NCBI GenBank assembly: GCA_013400975.1 | Contig: WBMZ01012213.1 | Span: 285,213-349,212, forward strand | Direction of reading: 5' to 3' | DNA length: 64,000 nucleotides | Source of the DNA: Atrichornis clamosus | Lineage: Eukaryota > Chordata > Aves > Passeriformes > Menuridae | Shown here: positions 1-14,250 of the stretch, piece by piece | How positions within the stretch are numbered: position 1 is the first letter of the stretch | Layout: every line of letters begins with the position of its first letter | Made by a program: the position numbers and the translations under genes | The notes under the pieces: model-generated | The model's database searches: none | Seen by the model: the letters and a program-made list of their open reading frames with translations, nothing else | Told to the model about the DNA's origin: nothing

Positions 1-2126
1 ACAAAAAATTGGTGATGGACAGACACCACAAATGTTTGCAACTGCTGATAGTCAATGAACTTGCTCGTTTACAGTTGTACAAAGCTAAAATTTAATAGAA
101 AGCAGCAAAGTACCCTAAAGGATCCGTATTTACACAAATAGATTAATTAAGAAGATTAATTAACATTATGATGTGTCAGAGAAAGAAAAGTGTCAAGACG
201 TGCAGGAAAGAAAAAAAATATTTAAAAGGTAAGAAATAATGTTTCTAGAAGAAAACTAATTAGCAGCTAATTTATCACATTGCAACTACCGACCATCCTG
301 AGGGGGTTTCTGACAAGCTAGAAGGGGAAAATTAAAGAAATCCTCTGAAATAGATCTAGGGCAGTATTCTAGGTCAGTATGCCGAGAGAAGCAGTACTGC
401 AGAGGGCTGAGCAGCGGTGGCACTGCAGTCTCACGGCTGCCACTGTGTGTTGCTATGGGCACAAATCCCACAAAGGACTCATCCTCAAATCCCCAAAGAC
501 TCATTTTCCCTACCACGGCTGTAATAAAAGTGTTGTTTTGGAGGAAAACTTAAGAGATATTGTGAAAAATGTGGACTTAATCTTCAACTTGAAGAAAAGT
601 TGTAGCTAAGATTCTCTTCCCCATGAGCAGGGAAGTGCTTGCTAACTTCTGTGAAGGACTGCTTTTTCAGCACACCGAAGACCGCTGCCCGGAGGTGGGA
701 TAACGCTTACTCTGGCTACTTAAGCCCACCACGATGAACCTCCCGCCCTCATACTCAGCAATTATCAGGTTCCTTTGTCCTACTCTAACACTAGTGGTGG
801 GACTCGGCCACCTCCTTTCAGAAGAAGCAATTAAAACAATCAAGGCAAATCAAGTATTTCAGAAAGACAGCCTAGGTAACTGTAATTATACAAGGAAGGA
901 GGAAAAAAACCCAAACCAAAACCAAACCAACCAAACAAACAAAAAACCCCACAAAACCAACCAACCAACAAACAAACAAAGCAAGCCACCAAAAACCCCA
1001 CCAAAGCCAGCAACCCAACCCTTCCCATAAGATTTGCATTAGTATCTCAGTCCCAAAGGATGATAACTCATTTCTTCAATTACCTCCCCCATAGCCTTTT
1101 CTAAGCATGTGTTAAATAAGTTTGTCACATTACACTATATTTTAAACTCAAGGTGACTGAACAAATTATGCTGCCATAAATATAACTGTCAAAGTTAGAT
1201 AAGCAAGTCCAAACTGCTTTTTCTTCCAAACTAAAAAAAAATGCAATTTATCCTAGAGATCAGGCTGGACACGCTAGAGTAAATTACAAATATCTATCAC
1301 CCAGAATAAACATTCCAGCAACATCCAAAATAGCAATTGCAAAATAATTAACTACTTCATTTTAAAGGACATCAACTAGTATCTACAAAGGTATTTATCA
1401 CTGCAGTAAGCCTTCAGTTACGACAAGCCCAAAGAAATTGTTCTAGCATCTAGAAGGCCCTAGTCAACAGCTCAATACAAATAGCACATAGTTTTGGCTT
1501 TCTTTATAAAAATATACCTGAACAGCTTTAAAAGTTCAGGAAGGAAAAGTAGGAATCAAAGTCAGGAATGGCTGTTCTTTAACTTAAATTGAGCTCAAAG
1601 TCTTTGCTTTTCCTAAAATTCAGTGTTTGAACAGCATTCGTCTGTCAGATGGGCAACAAAGCATCATTCTTAGTTACTATACCTGGAACAAACAAAAGGC
1701 ATGGTCACTATCAATGGAATTCATGTCCACAGTCAAAGCAGCCTTTGTGAGATCCAACTCCTAAAAGCAGCAAATTAATAAAGCATTTAATATTCTTAAA
1801 TTATATTATCAATACGTTTTCTTATAAGTATTGCTTAGATATACATGATGTTTGTGGCTACACTTTTTCACCCAGCTGTAGTACTTTTGAACAAGCATTC
1901 TGGGAGTTTGCCAAATAATAATGTAAGAGACAGAAACATGAAGATATCATAGGCAAAACAAGTTATTTTGCTTTCTAATTTCCAGCTGTGGCATATTGTC
2001 AGTTTCTCTATTTAATTCTGACACCATATCCAGAACCAATCTTCCAAGCCTGGAGACCCAATCGAAATATGAAAAGTGAGCCTACACACAAATAAAGAAA
2101 AGATTGCAAGTTATATGCTTGTACCT
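1..2126. other. Intronic stretch, mostly unique
   Basis: AT-rich sequence. Apart from the A/C-rich tract at 902-1022 I see no gene, RNA or repeat family I can name. Open frames up to about 98 codons here are chance or follow the low-complexity tract. Confidence 0.6.
902..1022. repeat. A/C-rich low-complexity tract (AAACC/AAAC type)
   Basis: The plus strand is nearly pure A and C from 904 to about 980, made of AAACC, AAAC and CCAA words, and remains A/C-rich to about 1022. On the transcribed strand of DOCK4 it is a G/U-rich tract (UUUGG words). It accounts for overlapping open frames on both strands here. Confidence 0.85.
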
Positions 2127-2395
2127 TGTGCTGGTTTTGACTGGGACAAAGTTAACTTTCTTCATAGCAGCTGGTATGGGGCTGTGTTTTGGATTGGTGC
2201 TGAAAACTGTGTGGATAACAAAGGGATGTTTTAGCAATCACTGAGCAGAGCTTACACAGAGACAAGGCCTCTCACCTCATCCCACCAGCCAGGAGGCTGG
2301 GAGTGCACAAGGACTTGGGAGGGGACACAGCTGGGGCACACTTGGCATTGCAGCCACTGGTGCTCTCACGTTGCAGAAGTAAAGCTTCCATAAAA
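2127..2395 (+). mobile_element. LTR fragment of an avian endogenous retrovirus (TGTGCTGGTTTTG family)
   Basis: The block begins TGTGCTGGTTTTGACTGGGA and carries a series of words (CATAGCAGCTGGTATGGGGC, GGGGACACAGCTGGG and others) that I recognise from a very common avian LTR family. It ends indistinctly near 2395, so the copy looks truncated or partly deleted. No internal retroviral sequence flanks it. I could not find a target-site duplication; strand is given as in the usual consensus reading. Confidence 0.7.
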
Positions 2396-5355
2396 TGCAA
2401 CTTTACATAAGCCTCTTTTTATTCTTCCTTGCTAAATTGACGTAAGTATTCCTGGCAAGTTCCTATTTAAATACCTTACATCCCCTGTAGTTACTAGTAA
2501 ATGAGGCTGCAGCTATTGCGGTAACAATCCATTTAATGCTCTCAGGACCAAAGAAATGGGGAATCCCTCACTTAATAACTACCTTATTCATGAAACACAA
2601 AGTTCCTCAAATGCATAACAAAGTACCAAGAAATCAAACATGGATAGAAACCTGAACTATTTCAATGTATCAAGGATTTCAGCTCTTGAAATCTCCCAAT
2701 TTCTCCAAGAAAACTGACAGATTTGAGGTCTGGCAAGATAACACCATTAAGAGCCACTAAGAAGCATCATAATTTCATAAAATTCAGCAATTCAATATGT
2801 CCTGTAAAAAACACACTTCATTCCACATGTTGATCTTCATTATAGGAAGACCTATACAAATACCTAGTACAAACACCTAGTACAAATACTTAGTACAAAC
2901 ACCTATTGAACATAGCAACAACAAAGAGAAAAAACTGAGAGATACAAAGCAAGAGTTCAACAAGTAGAAAATCAGATTGTACAACTATGATAAACAATTA
3001 GCAAGTGAACAAAAGCAGACATTGCCTATTCAAAACCCAAAACTACAAGGAAGTACAAAGGGACTTTCTTAACTTCTTAAAATTTATTAAAGGCTTCTGC
3101 AAAACAGCAATGAGGATAAGCATATTAGCTCAGACCTCAGAAATCACTGCATACACAGCACAGTCTGTTACAGAACTTGAAATACAGGGCAGCAAATGTT
3201 TATCTGCAGCTTAAACATACAAGTGTCAGCCTAGAACAAAAGATTTCTTTTTTTAAATAGCTTGGCACTTTCTCCTTGATTTTATTAAGTATGTCTTGTG
3301 TTGATAGGTCAGGGTTGCGTGCATGTTCTCCACTTACCACTCCCGCTTTCTGATGAAAAATTTTTGCTATCCTAGAGTTCAGTTCTTTTAACTTCTTAAA
3401 TCTGTTGAACCCTGTTCCCTTTTGCATGCATTTCTAATCCTGCAATGTCTTCTCTGAGATGTTTCAAGCATAAATTTTAGTGTGGAAATTGTGAGAAAAG
3501 GACCAATATATGTATTTCATATGCTAAGCATCAATAAAACTGAAGATACCTGCCTCATACTCCTCTGCAAAGTTGCCTATCTCAGGTGACTGGTGAAATT
3601 CAAAATTTTCCAAATTACTTCCAAAACTATCCTCACATCAAGAAAGGGGTTTGGTTGTTGGGTTTTTTTTTTGCTTCAAACAAGTAAGCAAGGCATCCAA
3701 ATGCACAGTAACAAGATATTATTAAAGAATGGTAGCATTCATACAGTTTCCAATTGAGGATAAGCATTTTTAGCAAAGACTTGAGCATTCACTTGGCATG
3801 TTCCCTTGAATGAGATTAATTACCCTTCTCTCCATACAGAAGTCCAGTAAAATTTAACTTTTCTTTCTCTTCTTCCTAAGAGAATTTTCCTCTACTATTC
3901 TTTGGTTTACAGCAACCCATTATTGCTTGGCTTGTGTTTTTGAAAAAGGGATATGCACAGCATTTTAGATGCAGCATTTTCTGATTTTTTTTTCCTCTGC
4001 CAAAAATATTAAGTTTCAATTCCAACTTCGATAACTTAGGTAACTAAATTTTAACTGCCACTGTGCATTTAATTTGCATATTTCAGATGACAAAAAAAAT
4101 GTATGGTTACTCCAATTTTAGTAAGTTATACATCCTCAAAAGATTTTTATATGTATTAAATATTGTTACTCCCAAAACAAAGTCTAGAGTTCTCATCTAC
4201 TTTCTGTAGGTCACATTTATGAAGAAAGGCACATGCATGCCTAGAAATGGCCTTTGCTCAGGTTAAAAAGCTTGAAAGCAGCTACTCTTCATGTTGACAG
4301 ATTTGTAGGAAAGAAATACATAGAAAAGAAAAGTTTATATTCATATAGCAAATTTATTCAAAATTTACTACATTATGAGGAAGACTGTAGGTTACTTACT
4401 ACATCTGCCTTTTACAAAACTGGCTACAATGATTTCCACAGTGCATAAAACTGTAGTAAATCAGCTTGGAGCTTATTTGTTTTGAAGAACTTTTAGATTT
4501 TTTTTTTTTATTTATCCAATCACTTGTTACAAACAAGACATTCAAGTTATTCCTGGAGATGAATGAAATTGCATGATCTGGCTCCCCATTTTTTTTTTTT
4601 AAGATTTTCAGATAATCTCCAAATTGCAAGACAATATGATCATTAAGCACCTTATCTAAAGAACCATCTACACATCTGGGTAAAAAAACTGCCTCTCAGT
4701 TCCCAATTAGTTCTTGACTTCTCTATCATTTCACATTGTCCCAACAACAAAACTGTAAACAACCATTTTAACTTGATTTCTGATCCAAAACAGAATAGGT
4801 TCACCCTGTTCCAGTTTCAGTTGTGACATTAGAATTGAGCACTCCTCTGGCTGAAGGCAAATCACCGTATCAATGGATATCTTTTCCACATCTTCTCCTA
4901 TTTTCAAACCAGTTGGAGAACCAACCTTATTCACTTCTGGTAGCAAAATTTTTCAAATACACATTTAACTCATATTATTCTATCCTTAAACAGAAAACTA
5001 CAAAATTACCACAGTGTATTCTTTTGCTTACAATTTGTACCAGGCTTCGAGTGTCAAAGAAGTATTATGGTTTTAAATATAATGCAACCAGTAAAGCATT
5101 CTTCACCTTAGTTTCTTTTTGAGGTTACTTTTGTCGTCACCTTTACAAACTTTTAAAGAGTAGTGCTTGTGGGAAAGCCAAAGGGTATGGATACATTACA
5201 TCAGTAACACTAGGAGAGGTAGGAGAGAGAAGGTTAAAATAGAAGCTAAGGAGGGGAAAGGTTACAAATGAGAAGAATAGAGGTAGGAAATGTGAGATAG
5301 ATGTCTTCTTCCTCCTTCTTTTGAAATACTAGACGTTTTATATCTGGCTTCTGAA
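2396..5355. other. Intronic stretch, unique sequence with a small tandem repeat
   Basis: AT-rich sequence with short homopolymers (for example T runs near 3663 and 4500). The only distinct structure I see is the 13-bp tandem repeat at 2849-2906. Confidence 0.6.
2849..2906. repeat. 13-bp tandem repeat, about 4 copies
   Basis: Units at 2861-2873, 2874-2886 and 2887-2899 follow the pattern YACYTAGTACAAA, with degenerate partial copies at 2849-2860 and 2900-2906. Differences between units are single C/T changes. Confidence 0.85.
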
Positions 5356-5575
5356 AGGATATAAGGAAAAACTGTCACCATGAGACAGTCCAGCAGTGCA
5401 AGAGGTTGCTCAGGAAGGTGCAGTCTCCCGAACTATAAGTTTTCAAGGCTACCAACCAGATAAAGCGCTGAGCAACCTGGTCTCATCTCACAACTGACCC
5501 TGCTTCAAGCAGGAACATGGACTAGAGCCTTTCTGAGGTCCTTTTCACCCTGAATATGCTGCAATTTATTCTGAG
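5356..5575 (+). mobile_element. CR1 LINE, 3' end fragment
   Basis: The block follows the CR1 3' region in order: AGGAAAAACT, GAGGTTGCTCAGG, TTTTCAAGGCTACCAACC, GAGCAACCTGGTCTC, CTGACCCTGCTTCAAGCAGG, then TGGACTAGAG...TGAGGTCC. It is old and diverged, and the terminal ATTCTRTGA repeats are not clear. CR1 copies are usually 5'-truncated, as here. Confidence 0.8.
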
Positions 5576-8500
5576 TTCTCAAGCTGAGTTTGTGAACATA
5601 GTTCTGAATCATGCATGAAAAGGATAAAAACCCCCAAAACAAACTAGCAAGTAAATTCTGAAGAACCCTTTTACTATGTTTACAGCCTTCCTGTCTGTTG
5701 TCATGTTCAGAAGCAACATTAAGGGTAATCTGCTTGATCTTCAAAAGAAGGAAGAAAAAATTATTATTCAGTATTCCCACACAGTCCTGTTTCCTTTAAA
5801 AGCTATGTAATTGTACGTTTTGTACCAGCTCAGATGAGACTACAGTGAATATAACTTGCATTTAAACTAAGACAAACTTGTCTAGATAAAGCCTGAAGCT
5901 CTTCTGTTCTTCAGAACTGAATCCTTTGCCTGAGCCCTGATCTCAAAGAGACAAAGGGGAATTTCTGATGAACCACTAGAATCAACAGCACTCCCACATC
6001 CTGCTCACGTACATCTACCTGGGTTGTAAACGCTACTGTTAGTGGCAGGATTGGTATACAAAAAGACAAAGATATAACAACAGTCTAACTACTGAAGGCT
6101 GCCTAGGAAATCTTAAAGATATGCCCAAAACACCACCACACACACACCCTCAAGTAAAATCAAAATATAAATGGTGGAGAGGTATTTTATGGAGGAAAAA
6201 AGTTCAAGATAACATACAAGCTATTTAGATCTGCACTTTATTGCACATACTGCAACAAAATATAGACATACATTACACACCAAATTAGGAAAACATAAAT
6301 AAAAATTATAATAATAAATTATGCTAACTACATTTCTAGAAAGTAAGGGTACATCCTGCATTAGCATAAAACAAGCATCAGTACGATCTTATTGTGAAAA
6401 AAAGACATCCCTAAAAACCAGGGAGGTGGGTAAAATCACTGCTGTATTAAAAGCAGAACACTGAATGGCAAATTCCAACAAGTAGAGCTAAAATCATACA
6501 TCTGGACTTTAGATTTCAAATTTGCATGGCAACCAAATAGAACCACATTTCGCCTTACTGTACTACACTTAAAAGTGCATTAAAATAAAAGTAACAAAAG
6601 GAGAGACTGCATCTATTACCTTAAGGGGAGGATGGGAGAAAACATTAAAAGAATGCCTATCACTCAAAAACCATTAACAGAACGAAGTATCAAATATATG
6701 CAATGCTTGAAAGGCAGAATGTCCTTTACTTTTGTTCTTATAAGCTACATGTAAATACATGTATCATTTTGGTAATGGGTTGAGTCCAGGAAGCTGAAAT
6801 TAAGACAACAAACTCATTCACTAGAAGGCTGACGAAAAATAGGCCCATTAAGTAACACATCTCATTCAAATTTAACTTCCTTTGAAACAAACAAACCCAC
6901 AAAACCCACAAACATGAAAAAAAATTACCAAAAAAGAAAAGCCAAACATGAAAAATTACTTCAATCCCCAACAAGCCCACCACCACTATCACACAATCAT
7001 CAAGTTGTATCTATGAAAATATACAACCAAACAAAAAAAATCAAGGATGGTAACAAGATATTTCACAAAAATCTGGGTATTTAGCAGCTGAACATGCGTG
7101 TTAGCATACAAAGAACTGAACTATCCCTACTAATAGAGTTCTACACAGAGTGGGCTGTTACACTGCCCAGCAGTCAACTTGGGGGGAAAAAAAAAGCATG
7201 TCTTACTTTCTCTTCTACCCAATTACTCCTCTGCAAAGAATTTACATTTTAAGTCTCCTTTTTAAGTGAACAATAGTTAGGAAGAAAAGTTATCTATTGG
7301 GTCATTAATGAATTCCTCTACCAATGAAAAATCATATCTCACAGCACACAACAATGTTTTATTCAGTCTAGTTCAGACACAGGTCAATAGCACTTTCCAG
7401 GGATGATTGATTGTATATATCCCATTGGAAAGAGCTGTGCTGTTTAATCCAAATAGTCTGTATTTAAATTCTAGCCATCAGTGACAGGGAAAAACTCTCA
7501 TCAGTGAGTTTTGTTCTTTGTAGTACCTTAAAGGTTTCTTCTTGCTTCATGCTGCCAGCCATCTTCCAGCAACCTTCACAACCCCTCCGGTGAAATTCCC
7601 TCCTCCCATTTTTTTTCTCTCACAATATATATTGAGACAGGGCTGATAAAAGCTGCACAGCTCATGCAGTGCTTTCCACTACAACAGCTCTACCCAACAC
7701 TGATTCAATACAGATAATACAAGTGAGGATTCTAGAGGCCATCATTTAACGAGACTCAGGAGTCTTGGAGAGACTGGTAACACCAGTTACAAGCAATTAT
7801 GGAGAGACAAGTAGGATGAGAAACTGGAATAACAAAGAGCTCAGGAGCCCTCAGCAACAAGAAAAAAATTACTAGATGGTAAAATAAAATGGCGTTTACA
7901 AAGTTCATAACAAATCCTGAAAAGACTCATGTAAACATATCTCAGCTAAATCCCACTTACACCCTCTCCATACGTTCAACTCACAGGCTTATATTACCTG
8001 TGCATCAAAACTTCTGTGGCTGTGCTGGCTTTTCATCAGACTGCTCTTCACCATAAATGAAGGTATCTGTCAAGCCAAAACTTCAGACCTGCAGCAGACT
8101 CTGCCTTTTACTGTGTTGACGGGGTTGGTGAACCTCAATCGTAACTTGCATTTTTATTGCTACAATGTCACTTCTTTCAACTGAACATTTATTGCAGGCG
8201 CAGACACATCAGTGTTTTGTGAGCAGTACTGTTCACTTCAGTTGTGTGCTTGGTGGCACCTCCTGAGCAAATGAATTTCAGAGATCACTGCCAGCATACA
8301 AATTCCCTGCAATGTCTAGTGTTTACCAGAATTGTAAAAAAATAAACCAGATAATAAAAGTCCAAATGGTCAGCTTGCTGAAAAAAGAACCCATGACCTT
8401 GGGATCGAGGTGAGGCATAAGCAGAGTACTGTGCAATCCCTATCTTATCTTAAAACAATAAACCTAATTTACTAAGATTAACTTCCAGAACAAACCCACA

Positions 8501-11500
8501 CAGTTTAAACAAGATAGCTAAACTACCTGGGAATATGCAAATTGATCCATTATGGAATTTGCATAAAATCTGAGGGAGAAAAGCTATGAAACATTTGGCA
8601 CTTATGCTTTAATCCTCATGCTATCTTCCCCTGGCAGGCAGAGAGAAGGCCCTCTTCAAATCATCACAAAACTCAGCATTATTAATGGCCACCCGCCTCA
8701 GAGACACTTCTGTGGAGAGGGTTTTCATAGCTAACATTAATCTCTGCGCAGCAAATCATTTTTATTTCATTTTTCCAGAGCAGTAAACCCCAATTGCAAC
8801 TGCTTCACAATACTGCAAGTCTTATATTCCCAGACATTATCTCATAGAAAAGAAATAAAAAAGTAAAGACAAGAGCGTGGAGAGGAAAGAGATTACTTAC
8901 TGCAGTTATATATTTCTGTATGCTGTTACAGCATTTAGCTGAATGGAACCTGCATTTTCAACTGCTAATAGTCACTAAGTAATGAAAGCACTTCTCTTCC
9001 TCTTGGTACTGTCTGAACCACCACCATCACAGGCAAAATACGTTTCTAGTATTTATTTTTAGACTACTTAGTCTACCTGGCCCAAACTGAAAAGAACAAG
9101 TGTTCTTACTTCTAACTTCACATCCTCATGTGGACACACTTGATGGAAAAACCTCTCTGTAAGAAGAAATATAAAGTCTACCAAAATAATTTCCTGACAT
9201 GGTAAGTCAAAGAAAAATAAATCAGTCTTTCTCTGAACAGAGAATACCTTTCTATCCACATGACATTAATATCTTAGCAACACAGATTTCTTCAATATTT
9301 AGGCGGGGGGGTGTCTCTGTGTCACTAAGAAATCCTGCGTTTTCAGCCATTAAACACATGCAGATCAAGTCAGCTCTCTGTATTCCCAGGGAGTTTCCCA
9401 TGTCAGACATGCCTAGAATGAAGGTCTGTATTACAGAGAGAGCAATTTACTTGCCCTGTGCATAATGAAATAAAGTGTTCCGTTATTTCAGTCTCCAGAA
9501 AACAGAAATGGATAGACTTGCAGAATACCTAGGGAAACAATCAGATAAACTAGCATAGCATTGCAAATAAATGCATTGATTAATAAGATCTAAACATGAA
9601 AATCTGCAGTTCATGTTAAAAAATTAAGAAGCATTCTACTGAAGGATCAGAGGATACGATTTAAAAACTGTGGCCCATATTGCTTAATACACTTCTAATT
9701 TTGAAAATAATGAAAAGCAAAGAGGATTCTTTCTACTAGACATTAGATTGTTTCCGGCAGTTGAAGAATGGAAATCAAAATGAGTATAGGAAATCTACTA
9801 TTGAAATGATAGAGTTACCACTTTATTTCTCAATAATAAAGAAAACTTTGAGACCTCAGTTACTTTTCTGATTTGATAAATGGATCTTGGACTCTGCATA
9901 TACACCTGTTTCTGTTTCATGTGAAATTTCTCAGAGAAGAGGGGGCAAATGTAGTCAACTCAGTGTGAGAAATGATCTGCACGACTGAACTCTGTCCCAC
10001 TTTTCAGCTGAAGTAGGTTAGCTCAGCTGTCAGCCAAATCATTGGGCCCTTTTGGGGAGACTGCTTGCCACACAGAATGGTTCTCAGCTGTCTTCAGTAC
10101 TTAACAGCTAAGCCGAAATTCCACAAGTTATAGAAATTACTTATATAAAAGTAGTATTTTTAACACTATGGCTGATATTGCTACCATTTAATGAGAATAC
10201 TTCAAAAGCATTCTTAAGCATCCTCCTAACCAAGAATAGCAACATGTAATGCCAATGCAAAAGATCGAGTTGCACAAAACGTGTTTATTTTTTAATACTT
10301 CATTTAAATAAATATATTTCAGACACAAAAAGGGAAAGTATTTTAACATCTAGAATTGTGTTTGTATTATCAGAAAGCTTTTACTTAGTAGAACGTTGTA
10401 AGCTCTTGGAATGCTGCTGAAGTGTCACCCCTCACCAGGCACAGCATCACCTGCAGGTTGTGTCAGCGTTAATGAATCGTCTTCCCTCCATCTTCAAACC
10501 TCACCATGACTGACAGACGATTGACAATTCTGCTCACAAACAAACCAATCTGCATCTGTTTCTATCAATCTCTGAAGGCAGGAATAAGACATAAAGTACT
10601 TCATGTCACACAACATTAGAGTCTCTCTAGTAAGAGAAATCAGTTTACTAATCCTAGCAAAATGCAAACAGCTGCAATACAGACAGCACGTCTCTGCTAT
10701 TTCCTACTACATAGTAGAGACTTATGGAAGATTTCAGCCAATACAGGGCTGTTACAGACCCTGAACAGCTGTAAAACATCACACCTGGGCTAAGCATAAG
10801 CATCCAGTTAAAATCCTGACCTTCAATGTAGAACTGTATAAGCTTAATACCAACTAACTAGTGCATCAGTACATTTGACAGGCTTTAGGCAGTCACTTCT
10901 CTAATAATGTAAACAACTGCACATACCTTCTTTTCAACAATGCATGGCATAGAAAAGATAAGACTGGCAAACTACCTGATCTAAGCAGAAGGCTAAAAAT
11001 GTTTGATAACACCACTCTTTACTACCAGGTGTGTTATATCAGTCTTACTCTCTCCAATTATCTATTTCACATCACCTCTACAGTACTCATAAAGGGTTTC
11101 CAAAGTGGAAGACGTTACATAAACAACAGAGCTTACCTGAGCCTGATATAATAATTAATGGTCTATTTAATAATTTAAACAAGTTGATACATCAAGAGTA
11201 AAATGAAGACAGTAGTTTATTTTCAATCAAGAAATTGACAGAAATATTTGACAATGGTTTATAAATAAGGCTTCTGGAGCTAACACACACTAACCCACCT
11301 TTCAGTTTCATACCTGTCATTCACAAACTCTCATCTGCACACCAGTGATAGAACAGGAAAACATAACAGGTCCCCTAACAAAGCAGCACAAAAAAGATTT
11401 TCATTCGTCAGCAAAAATTTTGAGGGTTAGTAGTGGTTTATCAGTCAAAAAACTTCTGGTAAGTTAATCTACATTCTGTTCTGCCTGCCTATGCACTTAT

Positions 11501-11831
11501 TTCCATATCTTCCCTTTCATTATACAAGATTTTCAACAAAGAATGGGACACCTATAGGGAGTTCTGATTTTCACTAGGTGCTGATCTACTAGACTAATAG
11601 GCTTTGTCATAAACGTTTCAGAGCAGCACTCAAAATTCTCTGATCAGTCTTGAAAATCTTGAGAAATTTTTAAAATGTACTCATTAAAATTTATGGTTAT
11701 GACATAGTCAAACTGAAGAAAATACACATAGAGCAAACTGAAGATGTTAGTAGAAACTGTTAAAATAGTAAATTTCTAAATGGGTTTTTCTCATGCTTAT
11801 TGTAACAGCATTTTGAGTGAACTAGTACTGA
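5576..11831. other. Intronic stretch, unique AT-rich sequence
   Basis: No gene, RNA or dispersed element is recognisable. There is a short (CA)n run near 6132-6149, an A/C-rich patch near 6886-6990 and an AT-rich patch near 6290-6320. A diverged SINE-like piece near 8385-8440 was considered but not accepted. Confidence 0.55.
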
Positions 11832-11961
11832 TGCTTTTAAAACCCAACAGCCTACAGTCCTGAGCAACGTGCCATAGCTGACCCTGCTTTGCGCAGAGCA
11901 ATTGGACAAGATGATCTCCAGGTATCTTCCAGCCTTTGCTTTCCTATGATTCTGCGATCTT
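11832..11961 (+). mobile_element. CR1 LINE, 3' terminal fragment with ATTCTRTGA tail
   Basis: The sequence passes through TTTTAAAACCCAACAG, CTGAGCAACGTGC, TAGCTGACCCTGCTTTG, TTGGACAAGATGATCTCC and ends in CCTATGATTCTGCGAT, the typical order of the last roughly 130 bp of CR1, including its degenerate octamer tail. Confidence 0.88.
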
Positions 11962-13744
11962 TGAAGAAAGCACACCTAGAAGTCAGAAAGCTGTACACAT
12001 CTGTACAGATGGGCTCCTTCTACCAAATTGTATACCCATTCAAAACCGGTCAAAAAAGAGATAAACATGAGTGACTTTGCTATGAGAGGAATGAATAATA
12101 GACATTGAAAGGAAATGGCAGGCCACAATTTTATTTAATCATGGCATAACAAGAATCCAGGTCAAAGCTACAGCATTCCGAGCATGGTGTCTCCTAAGGA
12201 TACCATTCTTTGGATCCATGCAGAGCCACAGCTAGGGAAAGATGATCCCTGTCTGTTGACACAAGGTCTCTTAATCTTAAGTACTAACCACACTAGAATG
12301 TACAGCTACCACAGGTTCAAAATTGGAACAAACCCAACTTTTAATAAAGGATAATTTTCATACAAACAGAACTGCTGCCCAGTCTCAGTTTTGGTTATCA
12401 GAAAAATTTCTTGACCAAAGAAAGCACGTGACTAAGTAACTTATAGAATAAGCATGAATTCTGCTACACTGCAGCAAAGGAAGCAAGACAGTCCTGCAAG
12501 TTTTCTTCTTTTGTCCTTAAGAGGCTTGATATCCGAAGCATAAGTTAGAAGGATGCCACTACCAGCCACACTAATCAGTGCTCCTGGGTCTAGTGATGAT
12601 ACCAATAAACTTCATTCTCTCCTTTCCCTACACCTTCTGTACAGTTACACTTGGTCAGCAGCATTACTCCTCTGCTAAGTGTTTCAAAAGAACAGAAAAC
12701 AAAGTAAGAAATAGAAAGGGAATATTCCTATTTTCTGTGGATGGGATATCATGGAGGCTTTTCCAAATCTACTGCACCTGAAGCATCCAACCAACCTACT
12801 GTTTTGAGAAGCTTTTCACAGAAAGCTCTTATTTTCTCTCTCTTACCACATTAAGGCAGAAAGGCAAAGGAGAACAAAAGCAAGTAGTCTGAACAAGTAA
12901 CTAGAAGACAGTGGGAGCTTAATATTTTTTTATTGAAGTTAACATCAAACCCATTAGTTAAATGAATCTATTACTGCAGTATGATGCACCTACATTTTAT
13001 AAGTCTTTTTAGCACCAGCTTCCACTGCTTAGTAATGAGTGATAGCAAGTTTTGTTCAACCTAAGACAGCCTATGACTCCCTATACAGCCAATGACAATT
13101 ACTAGTTTCCAGAATTCTTTAAGATCTTCCTAACAGTAAAAAAAGCTGCTTGTCTTACATCAACTGCTTAACAAGAGCCTAATTTAAAGCAATAACATTT
13201 GACAATCAGTGAATTCTGAGAACAAAGCATGTATGCTTTGAGACCCTTTTAAAGACTATTACCTTACTGAAAAAGAGCATACTGTAAGACTCCAGTACTC
13301 CTTTTACACACACGTTTGAAAAATATTTTAAAAGCATCAGCTCTCCCATAAACATTTCTATAAATTCATTATAAGCTTCTATAAAATACAACAACAAAAC
13401 ATTTCAGTCATGGCCTGTATCCTGTATATTCCTTCTGCTTTCTCAAACTGGTACCCATTTGCATTCCTTCAGTGTTTAAGTTGTTTGGAACAAGAAAGGC
13501 AAAATTTAAGAAGAAACAACTACTGTGGCAACACTACTTAAAACAATGTCGTGTTCTTCTACCTCCCTTTATCAAAATTCCTGTTGACAGCTGAAGAGCG
13601 TAACTTTACATATGAAGATGCCACATGGATTTTTCAACTCTTGAGCTGTTATACCTTACTGCTTCTTCATACCAAAAGGCAGGGGGCACTCTGGTCTGCT
13701 CTCTCTGGCCAGTCAGGTACACAGGAGCTGCTCCCCTCACAGAC

Positions 13745-13747
<3 letters not shown>

Positions 13748-13776
<29 letters not shown>
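13748..13776. repeat. (ATT)n microsatellite
   Basis: Nine uninterrupted ATT units plus AT. It gives runs of Leu or Ile in overlapping open frames, which are therefore not gene evidence. Confidence 0.95.
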
Positions 13777-13777
<1 letters not shown>

Positions 13778-14183
13778 GTAACCTTTCACAACAGCTCACC
13801 GAGACTTCATGAAGGAGGCTCCCTGCTTCCTCCTAACAATAAATTCCTGCTCATCTGCTCTACATCAGCAATCTCAGTAAATTCCTCTAACCTCCTCTTT
13901 AATTATGCACGGAAAATGTAGTATTTTAATAGAATAAAAAAAGGTAAATTCTTACGCGCAGCAGTTGGAAGACATGCTCAAAACTCCATTACATTGAGTA
14001 CCACATGTAACCTAGCTGATGATATGCTAGAAAGTAATTTGAATTTTCAAATGCAAAAGAACAGTTATCTTTTGACAGAAAGAGGAAGTGAATATATCAG
14101 CTACAACTCTTTTTGGTACCTTTCATTAAATTCCATGCCTAAATATCTCAGATTGTTTGCATGCTTAGTGCTGAGGGCTCCTT

Positions 14184-14250
14184 AAAAAAACCCAAAACAA
14201 AACCAAACAAAAACAAAACAAACAAACAAACAAAAAACCACAACAAACAA
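14184..14250. repeat. A/C-rich tract with (AAAC)n
   Basis: The plus strand contains only A and C for about 65 bp, with AAAC units in the centre. Confidence 0.9.

Noticed and set aside
8385..8440. Possible tRNA-derived SINE on the minus strand (AAGGTCATGGGTTC word)
   Set aside because: Only a B-box-like word is present; no A box or cloverleaf arms form, so support is too weak.
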